Positions 33,141-42,029 of a stretch of DNA of 64,000 bases are shown here, piece by piece. The stretch covers positions 620,001 through 684,000 of the forward strand of contig JBFXAF010000002.1 in NCBI GenBank assembly GCA_050184585.1, read 5' to 3'. A program made the position numbers and the translations under genes. The DNA is from JBFXAF01 sp050184585 (GTDB lineage Bacteria > Pseudomonadota > Alphaproteobacteria > Rhizobiales > Rhizobiaceae). Each line of letters starts with the position of its first letter. The first letter of the stretch is position 1. Below the pieces are notes generated by a model. It saw nothing but the letters and a program-made list of their open reading frames with translations. It ran no database searches and had not been told where the DNA came from.

Positions 33141-35099
33141 CTACGGAGCCTTCGCGGCGGCCAGCAGCGCCGCGAACCCGTCTGAATCCGGCCCGCAGCC
33201 ATCCTCGTCCACGATCCCCAACTCAAGCAGCTTCCTGTCGGCTGCCGCCTGCTTGGCGAGGGCCGGATGGCCGCGGTGAAGGTAGCGCGATTTCAGGTAG
33301 AGGACCTTCCCGTCATGCTTACGCACGCGTGACCGAGAGCGGGTGAGGTCGACCTCGACGGTGGTGAGTATCCGCGGGAGCGCCCCGTCCAAACCGTCGC
33401 AGGCGATGCCGCGGAGCGTCCCCTGTCTCGGCCCGATCTCGATGAAGTCAAGCGATGTGAAGCCTTGGTGGACGATTTCTGCGCATCCGGCGATGATGCG
33501 CACGGGGACTGGAAGCTGCTCAAGACTGTCGGCCGAGAACCGGAGCCTGCCCGCCTCGAACGAGGCGAATCCAGACGCGGCGGCGCGCGCGAACGCGTCC
33601 TGCACGTGCTTCGGGTCGCGCAGCGCCACGAGGCTGCCCCTGGCGGCCTCCACTACTGCCGAATGCGATCCGAAGAAGGTCCTGACATCCCGCTGGATGG
33701 AAGCCGGCAGCGATCCGTAGGTAGGGGCCCCCGGGAAAAGGGACAGGGCGAAATGGACGAGCAGGTCCTCGCGCCGCGCATCGGCGGCGAGCTTCATCTG
33801 CGTCGGGTCGATGATTTCCTGCACGCATGCCGCCAGCGCCCGCGAGACCGAAATCCTCTTCGCCGACAGGGAGGCGAGGACCGCCGGGTCCATCTCGTCC
33901 TCGGAAGGAAGCCGTCCGAGGTCCAGGGCCATCCGCCATATGGCCTCCAGTTCCTCCACCGCCCTTGCCGCGAGAGGCTCGGCCTTCGCCGCAGGGGCGC
34001 GGGGCTCTCTCGGCGGCACCGAAATCTGGGCGAGTAGGGCCGCGCGCGACCGTTTCCTGAACAGGACCTGCTGCTCGAGGTCCTTGTCGCGGAACACGGC
34101 GACGATGCCTGGGGAGAGCGAGACGGGCCGCTCGTCGGTGACGGACGAGACCAGCGCGATCAGCTCGTCTTGGAAGAAATACTTCTGGAAGGTCTGCTTT
34201 CGGGACAGGTAGCCGTCGCCGTGCTGGCGCAGGCCGTCGACCCTGTATTTCCCCGGCACCATGACCGACACGGCCATGCCCCGCTCCGCGTAGCCCCAGG
34301 CGGAGCGGACAGTCTCCTCCCGCTCGTGCGGGTCCTCGATGACGTTGATGACGAAGCCGAGGTTGACGATGTCGGCACGGTGCCTCTCCCCGTCGGGACG
34401 GAAGCTCGGATCCCAGCCGAAGGCCGCGTAGCCGTTCGCGCGCAGGGTCGCGACATCGTCGCCTCGGCCGCAGCCGTAGTCGAACAGCTCGAAATCCTTC
34501 CCGAGCATGCCATATCGGATCATCAGTCCCACGGGCTGGGACAGTCCCGTCCTCGTCATGGCCGTCTTCTCACGCGAGACCGCGACGGCTTCGTGGCCTT
34601 GCTCAAGAAGCAGGCCGCCCTCGGTCCTCAGCCCCGCGTCCTTCAGGAGCCTTTCCCATGCCCGCTTGGTGCCGATCGTCTTCGTGTTGCGGAAGAGGCC
34701 GCGCTCCTCAGCCTTGGCGGTGATCGCGCGGAATGCCGGGATGCGCGGGTCGTCCAGTGAAAGCAGGGTCTCCTTCCTATGCAGGATCGGCGGATTGTCC
34801 CGGGCGGAGTAGTCGGTGACCACGAAGGCCCCGGTGTCGGGATCAAGCGTCGCCGCCCTGAGGAGCGCGGGAAACGCGGAAGACGAGAAGTCCTCGTAGA
34901 GGAGAAGGGAGAGCTTCCCGGACGTGACCGGGCTGTCGGCCACCTTCGCGACGTTCCAGTCGAGGCCGGGGGTCGAAGCCGCCGCGTTGGCGACAGTGTC
35001 AGCGATCCCTTTCCCGGCCGCTGCGAGCGCGTCGCGGTGAACGTAGACGAAACCGCCCACCCGCTTGCCGACCGAACCTTTCGCGGCACCTGCCACCAC
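33141..35099 (-). CDS. DNA phosphorothioation-associated putative methyltransferase
   Basis: A 652-residue protein with a class I methyltransferase motif FELFDYGCGRGDDV at about 203-216, followed by FGWDPSFRPDGERHRADIVNLGFVINVIEDP. The opening GKRVGGFVYVHRDAL is typical of the putative methyltransferase family linked to Dnd/Ssp gene clusters. Its exact role is not settled; it may influence modification or restriction. It is the last gene of the ssp operon, nine bases after sspH, and begins at GTG 35099 behind a weak AGGGA. The long C-terminal half (about 370-652) has no domain I recognise. Confidence 0.85.
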   Translation of the reverse strand: MVAGAAKGSVGKRVGGFVYVHRDALAAAGKGIADTVANAAASTPGLDWNVAKVADSPVTSGKLSLLLYEDFSSSAFPALLRAATLDPDTGAFVVTDYSARDNPPILHRKETLLSLDDPRIPAFRAITAKAEERGLFRNTKTIGTKRAWERLLKDAGLRTEGGLLLEQGHEAVAVSREKTAMTRTGLSQPVGLMIRYGMLGKDFELFDYGCGRGDDVATLRANGYAAFGWDPSFRPDGERHRADIVNLGFVINVIEDPHEREETVRSAWGYAERGMAVSVMVPGKYRVDGLRQHGDGYLSRKQTFQKYFFQDELIALVSSVTDERPVSLSPGIVAVFRDKDLEQQVLFRKRSRAALLAQISVPPREPRAPAAKAEPLAARAVEELEAIWRMALDLGRLPSEDEMDPAVLASLSAKRISVSRALAACVQEIIDPTQMKLAADARREDLLVHFALSLFPGAPTYGSLPASIQRDVRTFFGSHSAVVEAARGSLVALRDPKHVQDAFARAAASGFASFEAGRLRFSADSLEQLPVPVRIIAGCAEIVHQGFTSLDFIEIGPRQGTLRGIACDGLDGALPRILTTVEVDLTRSRSRVRKHDGKVLYLKSRYLHRGHPALAKQAAADRKLLELGIVDEDGCGPDSDGFAALLAAAKAP

Positions 35100-35108
35100 T
35101 GTCCCTGC

Positions 35109-38100
35109 CTACCCGCCCTTGCCCCAGTGCGCCGTGATCGCCGAGGCGAGTTCCGAAGCCTCGTCGTCCTCGATGAACGGGGCCTGGCCGATGATGAGGG
35201 GCGACTGCCCGTCAGGCATCTCGTTCGCCAGTCGGGCCGCAAAGTGGCCATGCCCGAGCAGCTGCTCGGCCCCGCCCTCGTCGAGGACGATGCGGGAGTT
35301 CACCGCAGAAGTGACCTTGAGGCAGACCTTGTTGTTCATGTTCGCCTTGATCTGCGAGGGCAGCGCGTCCTTGTCGGGCCTCTGCGTTATCAGGAAGAGG
35401 TGCACGCCCGCCGCCCGCGCCTTGGAGGCGAGGCGAGTCACGTAGTGCTCGACCGCGTCCCTATAGTCGCTTTCCTTATCGGCCATCCAGTCGCCGATCT
35501 CGTCGTGGAACAGGACGATCCTGGCCAGCCTCGCCCCTTCCTCGACGCGTTCATTGTACCTGTCGATGTCAGGAGCGACGCTGACTATCTCCGCATAGCG
35601 GCGGTCCATCTCCTCCACCAGCTCCCTCAGCGTCTCGATTGCGGCCGTCTTGTCGGTGACCACCCCTCCGTCCAGGTGCGGCAGCTTTCGCAGGAACGGG
35701 TAGTCAGCTCCGAACTTCGGGTCCACGAACCGGACTCGCAGCCTGCGCGGCGAGTTGGTGGCGAGCATGTCGAGCAGGATGTTGCGGGTGAGAACTCCCT
35801 TGCCGCCGCCGGACTCGCCGGCGATCAGGGTGTGGGGGCCGTGCTGGGGCTGACCTGCGTTCTTTCCCCACAGGTTCAGGTAAAGCAGCCTTCCGTCGTT
35901 CTCGCGCTCGCCTATGAGGAAGCTGCCGTTGGACACGGGCGTGGACGGCTGGAACTCGCGCTTCCTCCATACGTCCGTCAGCGGAAGGATCGCCCGCTGC
36001 GGCCGCTTGACCAGCACGAAGACCTCGCCGATGCCGGGACGCACGTCGCTGAGCACGATCCCATGCGTCGTCTGCAGCCTGTCGCGCACCTTGTCCACCG
36101 CTGACACCGTCGTGGTGTCCGTTCCCCTGAAGCGGATCATCGCGGCGTTCGGCGTGAGGCGCTCGCCGACGATCTCGGCATCGAGGCCGTAGCCCTTGAC
36201 CGCGGCACGGAGCCGCTTCTTCGTCTCCTCCAGCCAAGCCTGGACTTCGGACGCGTCCGCGGCGACGGGCGAGGCGGCGATGTAGTCCTGGACCGGGCGG
36301 GGGTAGCCGGGACCCTTCCATTCCCCGGCGGCGGGCTGAACGGCGGGCGCAGCGGCGGCTTCGCCGGGGGCGGGCGGCGCCGTTTCCTCCGCGCCTGTCC
36401 CTGCGGCCTGGGACGGACCGTCGTCCAGAGCGGGCAGGTTCGCTTCCTTTTCGGGTTCCATTTCGCCGGGGTCCGGCGCGAAGGTGGAGAGGGGGTCCGG
36501 AAGGGGGACGGGCTGCACGGGCGCGTCGCCTCCGTCGAGTTTCCTGAGCAGGGCGGCTATCCCGGCCCGGTCGAAGACGTGCTGGACCTGGCCTTCCTCC
36601 GCCTCCTCGGCCTCCGGCTTCGAGGCCACCGCGTCGTGGACGAAGACGAGCGAAAGGCCGCGCAGCCTGATTCTAGCGTCGTCGGCCCGGGCCGCGGCCG
36701 CCCATTCGGCGGGTTCGTGCGCTTCCAGCTCTCGGCCGAAGTGGCCGTGCTCGAGAAGCAGGTCCGCGAGCTTCGTCCGCCACATGCGCCTGTTCAGGAG
36801 GTCGTGGCCCGACAGCACCCGGTCGGCAATGTCGTTGAAGGAAGCCTTCGTCTGGAGAAGCGCGCTCCTGGTTTCCGCCGCCGCGCCCTCGCGTCCGACG
36901 AACTTGCTCTCGACGACGGTGAGGTCGATCGTCGGGCCGTCTCCCTCGTCGGCGACGCTAATCACGAGGAGGTCGGCGCGGGTGCCGGGGCGCAGCCCGA
37001 GCGGAACGCCGAAGTCGTCGAGCTGGAGCCAGGCGACGGGAACCGTCCCCTCTGGCAGCGAGGCCTCCAGCACCTGCCTGGAGAAGACAAGGCCGAACAG
37101 CTCCTGCGCGTTCCTTTCCTGCCGGGCGGCCCGCAGCACCACGCGTCCGGATACGCTCGCGGCCTCCTTGATGATCCGGGCCGAGAGGGCCGTCGCCTCC
37201 TCGCCCCCCTTGGCCGCGAGGTCGCCCACGATGCGCCTGACGCGATCGAGCAGTGTGGGACTGGTCTTCTTCGTCGAGACGATGACGTTGTGCGACGATC
37301 CAGGCCAGGCGATGTTGCGGATGACGTTGATGCCGTTGTTCTTCAGAAGCCGTTCGTTGGCGATGAAGTCGAAGGTGACGACCCACTCCGCGACGTTGTG
37401 GGCCCGCTCGATCGCATCCTTGACCTTCATGTCATCGAAGCTGATCTCGCGCACCGGAACGAAATGCCCGCCCTCGCCGGAGCGATCGGGATCGTGGAGG
37501 TCGTGGATGATGTCCACGTAGCGCTGTACCTCCATCGGCCGGACCGACGGGACGAGGAGCGTCTCGGACTTGCGCTCTCCCCGGCCGTGCGACAGGCGGC
37601 GGGTCTCTCCGTCGGGCATGTGCGCCGAGAAGGAAGGAAAGCCGCCGCGCGGCGGGGAGGCTCTGCGCCAGCTGATCCGGGCGCCGCGGGCGATCACGTC
37701 GTGCAGCAGCACCATGTCGGCCCGGCGCGCGCTCGTGCCGTTGCCGACCGCGTCGACATCGACGAAGCCGACGCGCAGCCGCGAAAGGAACGTCCGCGCG
37801 GCTTCGCTTGCCAGCACTCCGTCCAGCTCGGCGCTGATGGCCACGTTCTGCTCGGCGTAGATCTGGCGCAGTCGGTTCTGGTTCGTGTGGGTCAGGATGA
37901 GGTCGCAGCGCAGGTCCCGCTCGCTCTCGATCTTGCGGGCCAGCTGGTCCGCCATCCGGGACGGCAGCTCGCGGTTGTCCGCGTTGTAGAGCACCACGGA
38001 GAAGTTCGCCCGCTCGTGCGGGTTGAGGTCGAGGTATTCCCTGGCCTGCGCCAGGAACGCGTCGCTCGCTTCCCTTGCGTAGCCGTCGAAGCTCTCGCCG

Positions 38101-40466
38101 GCTCCCTCGCCGACAGTGGGAGGCTCCATCAGCGCGAAGTCGGCGAACGATGAGCTTTCGACCAGAAGGCGGGCCTGCGTGCCCTCGTAGGTGACGGTCA
38201 TCGTCGGGTGCCATGCGCACTCGATCCGTTCCGCAACCTGCCTCGCATAGGTCCTGAGGTCGGCACCGTTCCCCGCCGACGCGAGCATCTCTGCGACCGC
38301 CTCGCGCGCCTGCTCGGCCTTCGCCCTCGCTTCGGCGAGGCGGAAGGGGTGCCAGGGGCAGGTGATGGCGACGGCCGGGCGGTCGACCGAATGGGCGATA
38401 CCGATGGAGAGCGCGGGCGCCCACAGGAGCTTCTTGCAGTCGTCGTTGCCCGCCCGCGTGCGCAGCAGGTGAAGCAGCTCGCCGTAAAGTTCGGCCTGCT
38501 CGAACAGGCTGCCGTCAAGAAGGCCGCTGCCGTCCCCCGCGATGAACGACCTGACGGCGCGGGTGTAGGAGACGTGGAACGCGTCGAACTTCGCCTTGAT
38601 CTCGGCCGAGTCCCGCGGAGAGAGCACGTCGGGATCGAGGGCCGCGAGGCTGTCCGCGAACGCCTTCCCGGCATCCAGCGAGGGCTCGTTCACGTTCACG
38701 AGCATGCCGTCGTCCTTCAGGAACACGTCCTGGATGCTGGATCGGTCGGAGAGGTCGACCGTTCCGTCCGAGGCCTTGTCGGTCCCCAGCGCCCGTCCGA
38801 ACTGGCCTGCTCCGAGAAGAGCCAGTCCGTTCGCGCAGTTGGCGATCTCGTCCATGTTGGCGTGGTAGGCGTTGGCGAACGAGTTGGCAGGAAGGGTCCA
38901 GACGAGCTGCGTGCGCGCCGCCGCGTCCTTCACCGCCTCCTTCGGTACCGACCCGTCGCGCGGCAGGCTGGCCGCGTCGACCAGGCATACGTCGAACTTG
39001 AACTGCCGCGATCCGATAGCGGTCTTCTCGCTCGCCTTGTCTGCGTCCCAGTGCTGGCTGTTGCTCCACAGCAGGCCGAAATCGCACGTCATCCTGTCCG
39101 AGAGCAGTTCGGGAAGCCCGCGGAAGCGGTCCCTGAGGTATCGGCAGATGTCGGTGTTCTTGCCCTTCCAGAAGGAGAGCCGCTCCGCGCCCTCGAGCCT
39201 GACCGCGATGCGCGGGCTGGCGGGGATGGTTTCGGCAGAACGGATGAGGTCGGCGGCGGCGACCACCAGCCCCGCGAGAAGGTTCGGGTGGTCCTCCGCC
39301 TTCTTGAACACGAACTGCTCCCAGCGCTTTAGGAGCCTCCTGTCCGTCTTGAGCAGGTCGCGGTGGCGGAAGAAAAAGTCCCGCTCCTCGTCGTCGGCCG
39401 TCTCCGCCTCCGAGATGTCGGCCTCGAGGAGGCTCTCGTCCGCCCCGGTGAGCGCCGAAGGCTCGTGGGCGCGGATAAAGTCGAGCGTGGCCTCCCCAAG
39501 CTTCGCCTTCTTCCTGGCCTTGCTGGCCTTCACGATGAGCTCGAATATCTCCCACCGCACCCGGCACGCCGCGTCCTGGGCCGGGGTCCACGACCCGGCC
39601 GAGATCGCGTGGTCGTCCGCCAGCGCGTAGAGCGCGTCCCTGTCCGCGTCGCCTACCGTGTCAGCGGCATGTAGTTCCGAAACCCTGTCCCTGAAGGCGT
39701 TCCTGTCGAGCGGGACGCCGCGGTCGCTGCGCAGCGACAGGATGTCCTCGGCCCTGCCGTGCAGGTCTCGCAGCTGCTCGGCCCATTTCTCAACGCTCTT
39801 GATCCTGCCCTTCTGGCCGAATTCCTTGAAGCGGCCGGCCCCCGGCGGGATGCGCAGCGCGGGCAGCGCCTCGTCGAGCGCCTTGGCGATCGGATAGCTG
39901 GCGAACTTCGAGTCGAGTCCGATGACGAAGGAGGCGAGCATCGGCAGGCCCCCGGTGACCACCCCGGCGGAGAAGGCCCCCCGGATGAACCCGGCGAGCG
40001 CGTCCCTGTCGCGCGAAGCGAGCGTCGACAGCTCGGGACAGGCGTCGAACCAAGCAGGCGGGTCCTGCGCCAGCGCCTCTTCCGAGATCTGCTTGATCTC
40101 GGCAACCGTCTTCCCGACCTTGTCGAGGTGCGACGGCGGCACGGAGAAGAGGATCACGCCTCCACCCGCAGGACGCTCCATGTTGCGGAAGTGGGTGGCG
40201 GACCTGTCCGAGAGCATCGCCGCCGGGAGGCTGCCGTCATCCAGTTCGGGGTGTATGTAGATGTCCGCGCCCCCGACTTGGCGTGAGACCGCGAGCGCGA
40301 CGGCGCAGGTCATCGCCGGATCGAGGTCGACGATCGAGAACAGGCTCTTGCGGGAAGGGTCCTCGGAAATGCTCGCCACTATGCGCCTGACCGCGACCTC
40401 GGCCACGAGGGCATTGGGGTCGGCTACGGCCCTTGCGGCACCGCCTGCCTGCACGGAATGATTCAT
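35109..40466 (-). CDS. sspH: Phosphorothioate-dependent restriction protein SspH/DptH-like with FtsK-type ATPase domain
   Basis: A 1785-residue protein. The last 240 residues are an FtsK/HerA-like motor: Walker A region GESGGGKG at about 1550-1557, Walker B IVLFHDEI at about 1650-1657, and SKARAAGVHLFLITQRP and IVLDEGGAEQLLGHG as in FtsK. The preceding part (LPLTDVWRKREF...LNLWGK) resembles the beta domain. The Walker A has Gly where Ser/Thr normally follows Lys. The first 1480 residues have no domain I can name apart from an acidic Pro-rich linker near 1360-1440. It should translocate on or cleave unmodified invading DNA. Start overlaps the sspG stop (ATGA). Confidence 0.88.
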   Translation of the reverse strand: MNHSVQAGGAARAVADPNALVAEVAVRRIVASISEDPSRKSLFSIVDLDPAMTCAVALAVSRQVGGADIYIHPELDDGSLPAAMLSDRSATHFRNMERPAGGGVILFSVPPSHLDKVGKTVAEIKQISEEALAQDPPAWFDACPELSTLASRDRDALAGFIRGAFSAGVVTGGLPMLASFVIGLDSKFASYPIAKALDEALPALRIPPGAGRFKEFGQKGRIKSVEKWAEQLRDLHGRAEDILSLRSDRGVPLDRNAFRDRVSELHAADTVGDADRDALYALADDHAISAGSWTPAQDAACRVRWEIFELIVKASKARKKAKLGEATLDFIRAHEPSALTGADESLLEADISEAETADDEERDFFFRHRDLLKTDRRLLKRWEQFVFKKAEDHPNLLAGLVVAAADLIRSAETIPASPRIAVRLEGAERLSFWKGKNTDICRYLRDRFRGLPELLSDRMTCDFGLLWSNSQHWDADKASEKTAIGSRQFKFDVCLVDAASLPRDGSVPKEAVKDAAARTQLVWTLPANSFANAYHANMDEIANCANGLALLGAGQFGRALGTDKASDGTVDLSDRSSIQDVFLKDDGMLVNVNEPSLDAGKAFADSLAALDPDVLSPRDSAEIKAKFDAFHVSYTRAVRSFIAGDGSGLLDGSLFEQAELYGELLHLLRTRAGNDDCKKLLWAPALSIGIAHSVDRPAVAITCPWHPFRLAEARAKAEQAREAVAEMLASAGNGADLRTYARQVAERIECAWHPTMTVTYEGTQARLLVESSSFADFALMEPPTVGEGAGESFDGYAREASDAFLAQAREYLDLNPHERANFSVVLYNADNRELPSRMADQLARKIESERDLRCDLILTHTNQNRLRQIYAEQNVAISAELDGVLASEAARTFLSRLRVGFVDVDAVGNGTSARRADMVLLHDVIARGARISWRRASPPRGGFPSFSAHMPDGETRRLSHGRGERKSETLLVPSVRPMEVQRYVDIIHDLHDPDRSGEGGHFVPVREISFDDMKVKDAIERAHNVAEWVVTFDFIANERLLKNNGINVIRNIAWPGSSHNVIVSTKKTSPTLLDRVRRIVGDLAAKGGEEATALSARIIKEAASVSGRVVLRAARQERNAQELFGLVFSRQVLEASLPEGTVPVAWLQLDDFGVPLGLRPGTRADLLVISVADEGDGPTIDLTVVESKFVGREGAAAETRSALLQTKASFNDIADRVLSGHDLLNRRMWRTKLADLLLEHGHFGRELEAHEPAEWAAAARADDARIRLRGLSLVFVHDAVASKPEAEEAEEGQVQHVFDRAGIAALLRKLDGGDAPVQPVPLPDPLSTFAPDPGEMEPEKEANLPALDDGPSQAAGTGAEETAPPAPGEAAAAPAVQPAAGEWKGPGYPRPVQDYIAASPVAADASEVQAWLEETKKRLRAAVKGYGLDAEIVGERLTPNAAMIRFRGTDTTTVSAVDKVRDRLQTTHGIVLSDVRPGIGEVFVLVKRPQRAILPLTDVWRKREFQPSTPVSNGSFLIGERENDGRLLYLNLWGKNAGQPQHGPHTLIAGESGGGKGVLTRNILLDMLATNSPRRLRVRFVDPKFGADYPFLRKLPHLDGGVVTDKTAAIETLRELVEEMDRRYAEIVSVAPDIDRYNERVEEGARLARIVLFHDEIGDWMADKESDYRDAVEHYVTRLASKARAAGVHLFLITQRPDKDALPSQIKANMNNKVCLKVTSAVNSRIVLDEGGAEQLLGHGHFAARLANEMPDGQSPLIIGQAPFIEDDEASELASAITAHWGKGG

Positions 40467-42028
40467 GCACTACCCCCTTGGTAGAATGGGTTCCTGACGA
40501 AGGCGCAGTCGTCGGACAGCCGGTTCAGAAGTCCCAGTATCCGGAGGCGGTCTTCGAGCAGCCTCTGGTTCGCCTTGAACTGGGCGTAGTTCGCGGAGCC
40601 GAAGGCCTTCCGCGCAACGTCGGTGCCGACGACGAAGCGGTACCTTTCCCACAGCAGGTCGAGGAACGTCTCCAGTTCGACGGGGACCGTCACATTGGAA
40701 AGGACCAGCGCCTCGAGAAGCCCGTCGGCGGCGGCGTACCAGCGCCCGCTTCCGCGCCGGGCGACCGCCATCCCGACGCGCTCCGAATAGACCCCGAGCA
40801 CGCGGCCGAGATGCTGGTCGTGGTTGTCGATGGCCTCGCGCGCGAGGTGCGCGGGATACTCCACGGGATCCATCTGGCCGAATTCGTCCGGATCGACGGA
40901 AAAGCGGGCCGCCATGTACTGCTTGGCCGACCGGACCCTATTGGCGTCGCCGAGGGAGGCGAGCCATGCGGGGTCGGCCGCCGAGTCGAGAACGAGCTTC
41001 TCGATCGCCGTGCGGGTCATGTCCCTATGCTGTCGGTAGCAGTCCTTGGAAATCTTCTGCACCGCGACGGTGGACGAGCTGACCATGTCGAGCGGGATCG
41101 GCGGCGCGTCCCTGCCCGCGACCGCCGCCGCCCTTTCGATCACGTAGCGGACGACCGCGAGGCCGCTGAGCCGCATCAGCGGCTCCGGCAGGTTGTCGTC
41201 CGGAAGCCCGCCCAGCGAGAGGAGCGCGAGCCAGTCGGCCCCCGCGAGGTCGTAGGCGCGGTGGGAATCGAGCGGCAGGTAGCCGAGGCCGTCGAAGCTG
41301 ACCTTCTCCTCTTCCACGGGAGGATCGAAGACCTTCGCCAGGGCGTTCCACCTGCTCCCGTCGGACAGCAGCCGGTTCCTGACGGGTTCCTCGAGGCTGC
41401 GTGCCTGGGCGGACCTATTGAGCATCAGGTAGAACAGTTCGCCGCCGCGCGAGAAGAAGCGCCTGTCCTTGTTCACCTTGTTGCCCTTCTTCTCGCCGAA
41501 GTCGGCGGAGAGGAGCGCGGGCCCCCGGGGAGCGAGATGCCTCGATGTCGGGCGCTTGGCGCTGCTCTCCACCTCGGCCGAACGCAGCAGGTCGACGGCG
41601 TTGCGGAAGGCGGCGAACTTCGTGAAGCGCTCCCGTAGGTATCCGAACCTGCGCTCGCCCTCGCCGCCCTTACCCATCATCTCGAACCACCGCGCCCACT
41701 TGCTCGCGTCCGTGATGTAGAGGTCGCTGGAGGCAATCTCGTCGATGTGGCGGTCGACGAACAGGACTGTCCTGAGGGCGTGGTTGAGGTTCATGTCGTA
41801 GCTGAACCTCGCGTCCCTGCCGCCCGAAGGGCCGGGGAAAACCTGGTCCACGTTCCTGTCCGCCGCTCGGTGGGCCATGATGCCGAGCGCCTCGAGCAGA
41901 AGGTACCAGGGGGTCTGGTCGTTCATGAAGCGGTGGCCCCAGACCTGTTGCTCGGCCCAGATCTGGACATCCTCCGGGTGGCGTTCGTACGGCTCGACGG
42001 TTCCCGGCAGCCGATTCACGACGTTCAT
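40463..42028 (-). CDS. sspG: Phosphorothioate-dependent restriction protein SspG/DptG-like
   Basis: A 521-residue, mostly helical protein without recognisable catalytic motif. Its identification rests on position: it lies between a DptF-like P-loop protein and the DptH-like motor in an ssp operon, and its size fits the middle restriction component. Segments such as FMNDQTPWYLLLEALGIMAHR near the N terminus and GSGRWYAAADGLLEALVLSNVTVPVELETFLDLLWERY near the C terminus look conserved. It probably has a structural role in the SspFGH complex. The spacing to sspF is one base. Confidence 0.8.
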   Translation of the reverse strand: MNVVNRLPGTVEPYERHPEDVQIWAEQQVWGHRFMNDQTPWYLLLEALGIMAHRAADRNVDQVFPGPSGGRDARFSYDMNLNHALRTVLFVDRHIDEIASSDLYITDASKWARWFEMMGKGGEGERRFGYLRERFTKFAAFRNAVDLLRSAEVESSAKRPTSRHLAPRGPALLSADFGEKKGNKVNKDRRFFSRGGELFYLMLNRSAQARSLEEPVRNRLLSDGSRWNALAKVFDPPVEEEKVSFDGLGYLPLDSHRAYDLAGADWLALLSLGGLPDDNLPEPLMRLSGLAVVRYVIERAAAVAGRDAPPIPLDMVSSSTVAVQKISKDCYRQHRDMTRTAIEKLVLDSAADPAWLASLGDANRVRSAKQYMAARFSVDPDEFGQMDPVEYPAHLAREAIDNHDQHLGRVLGVYSERVGMAVARRGSGRWYAAADGLLEALVLSNVTVPVELETFLDLLWERYRFVVGTDVARKAFGSANYAQFKANQRLLEDRLRILGLLNRLSDDCAFVRNPFYQGGSA

Positions 42029-42029
42029 G

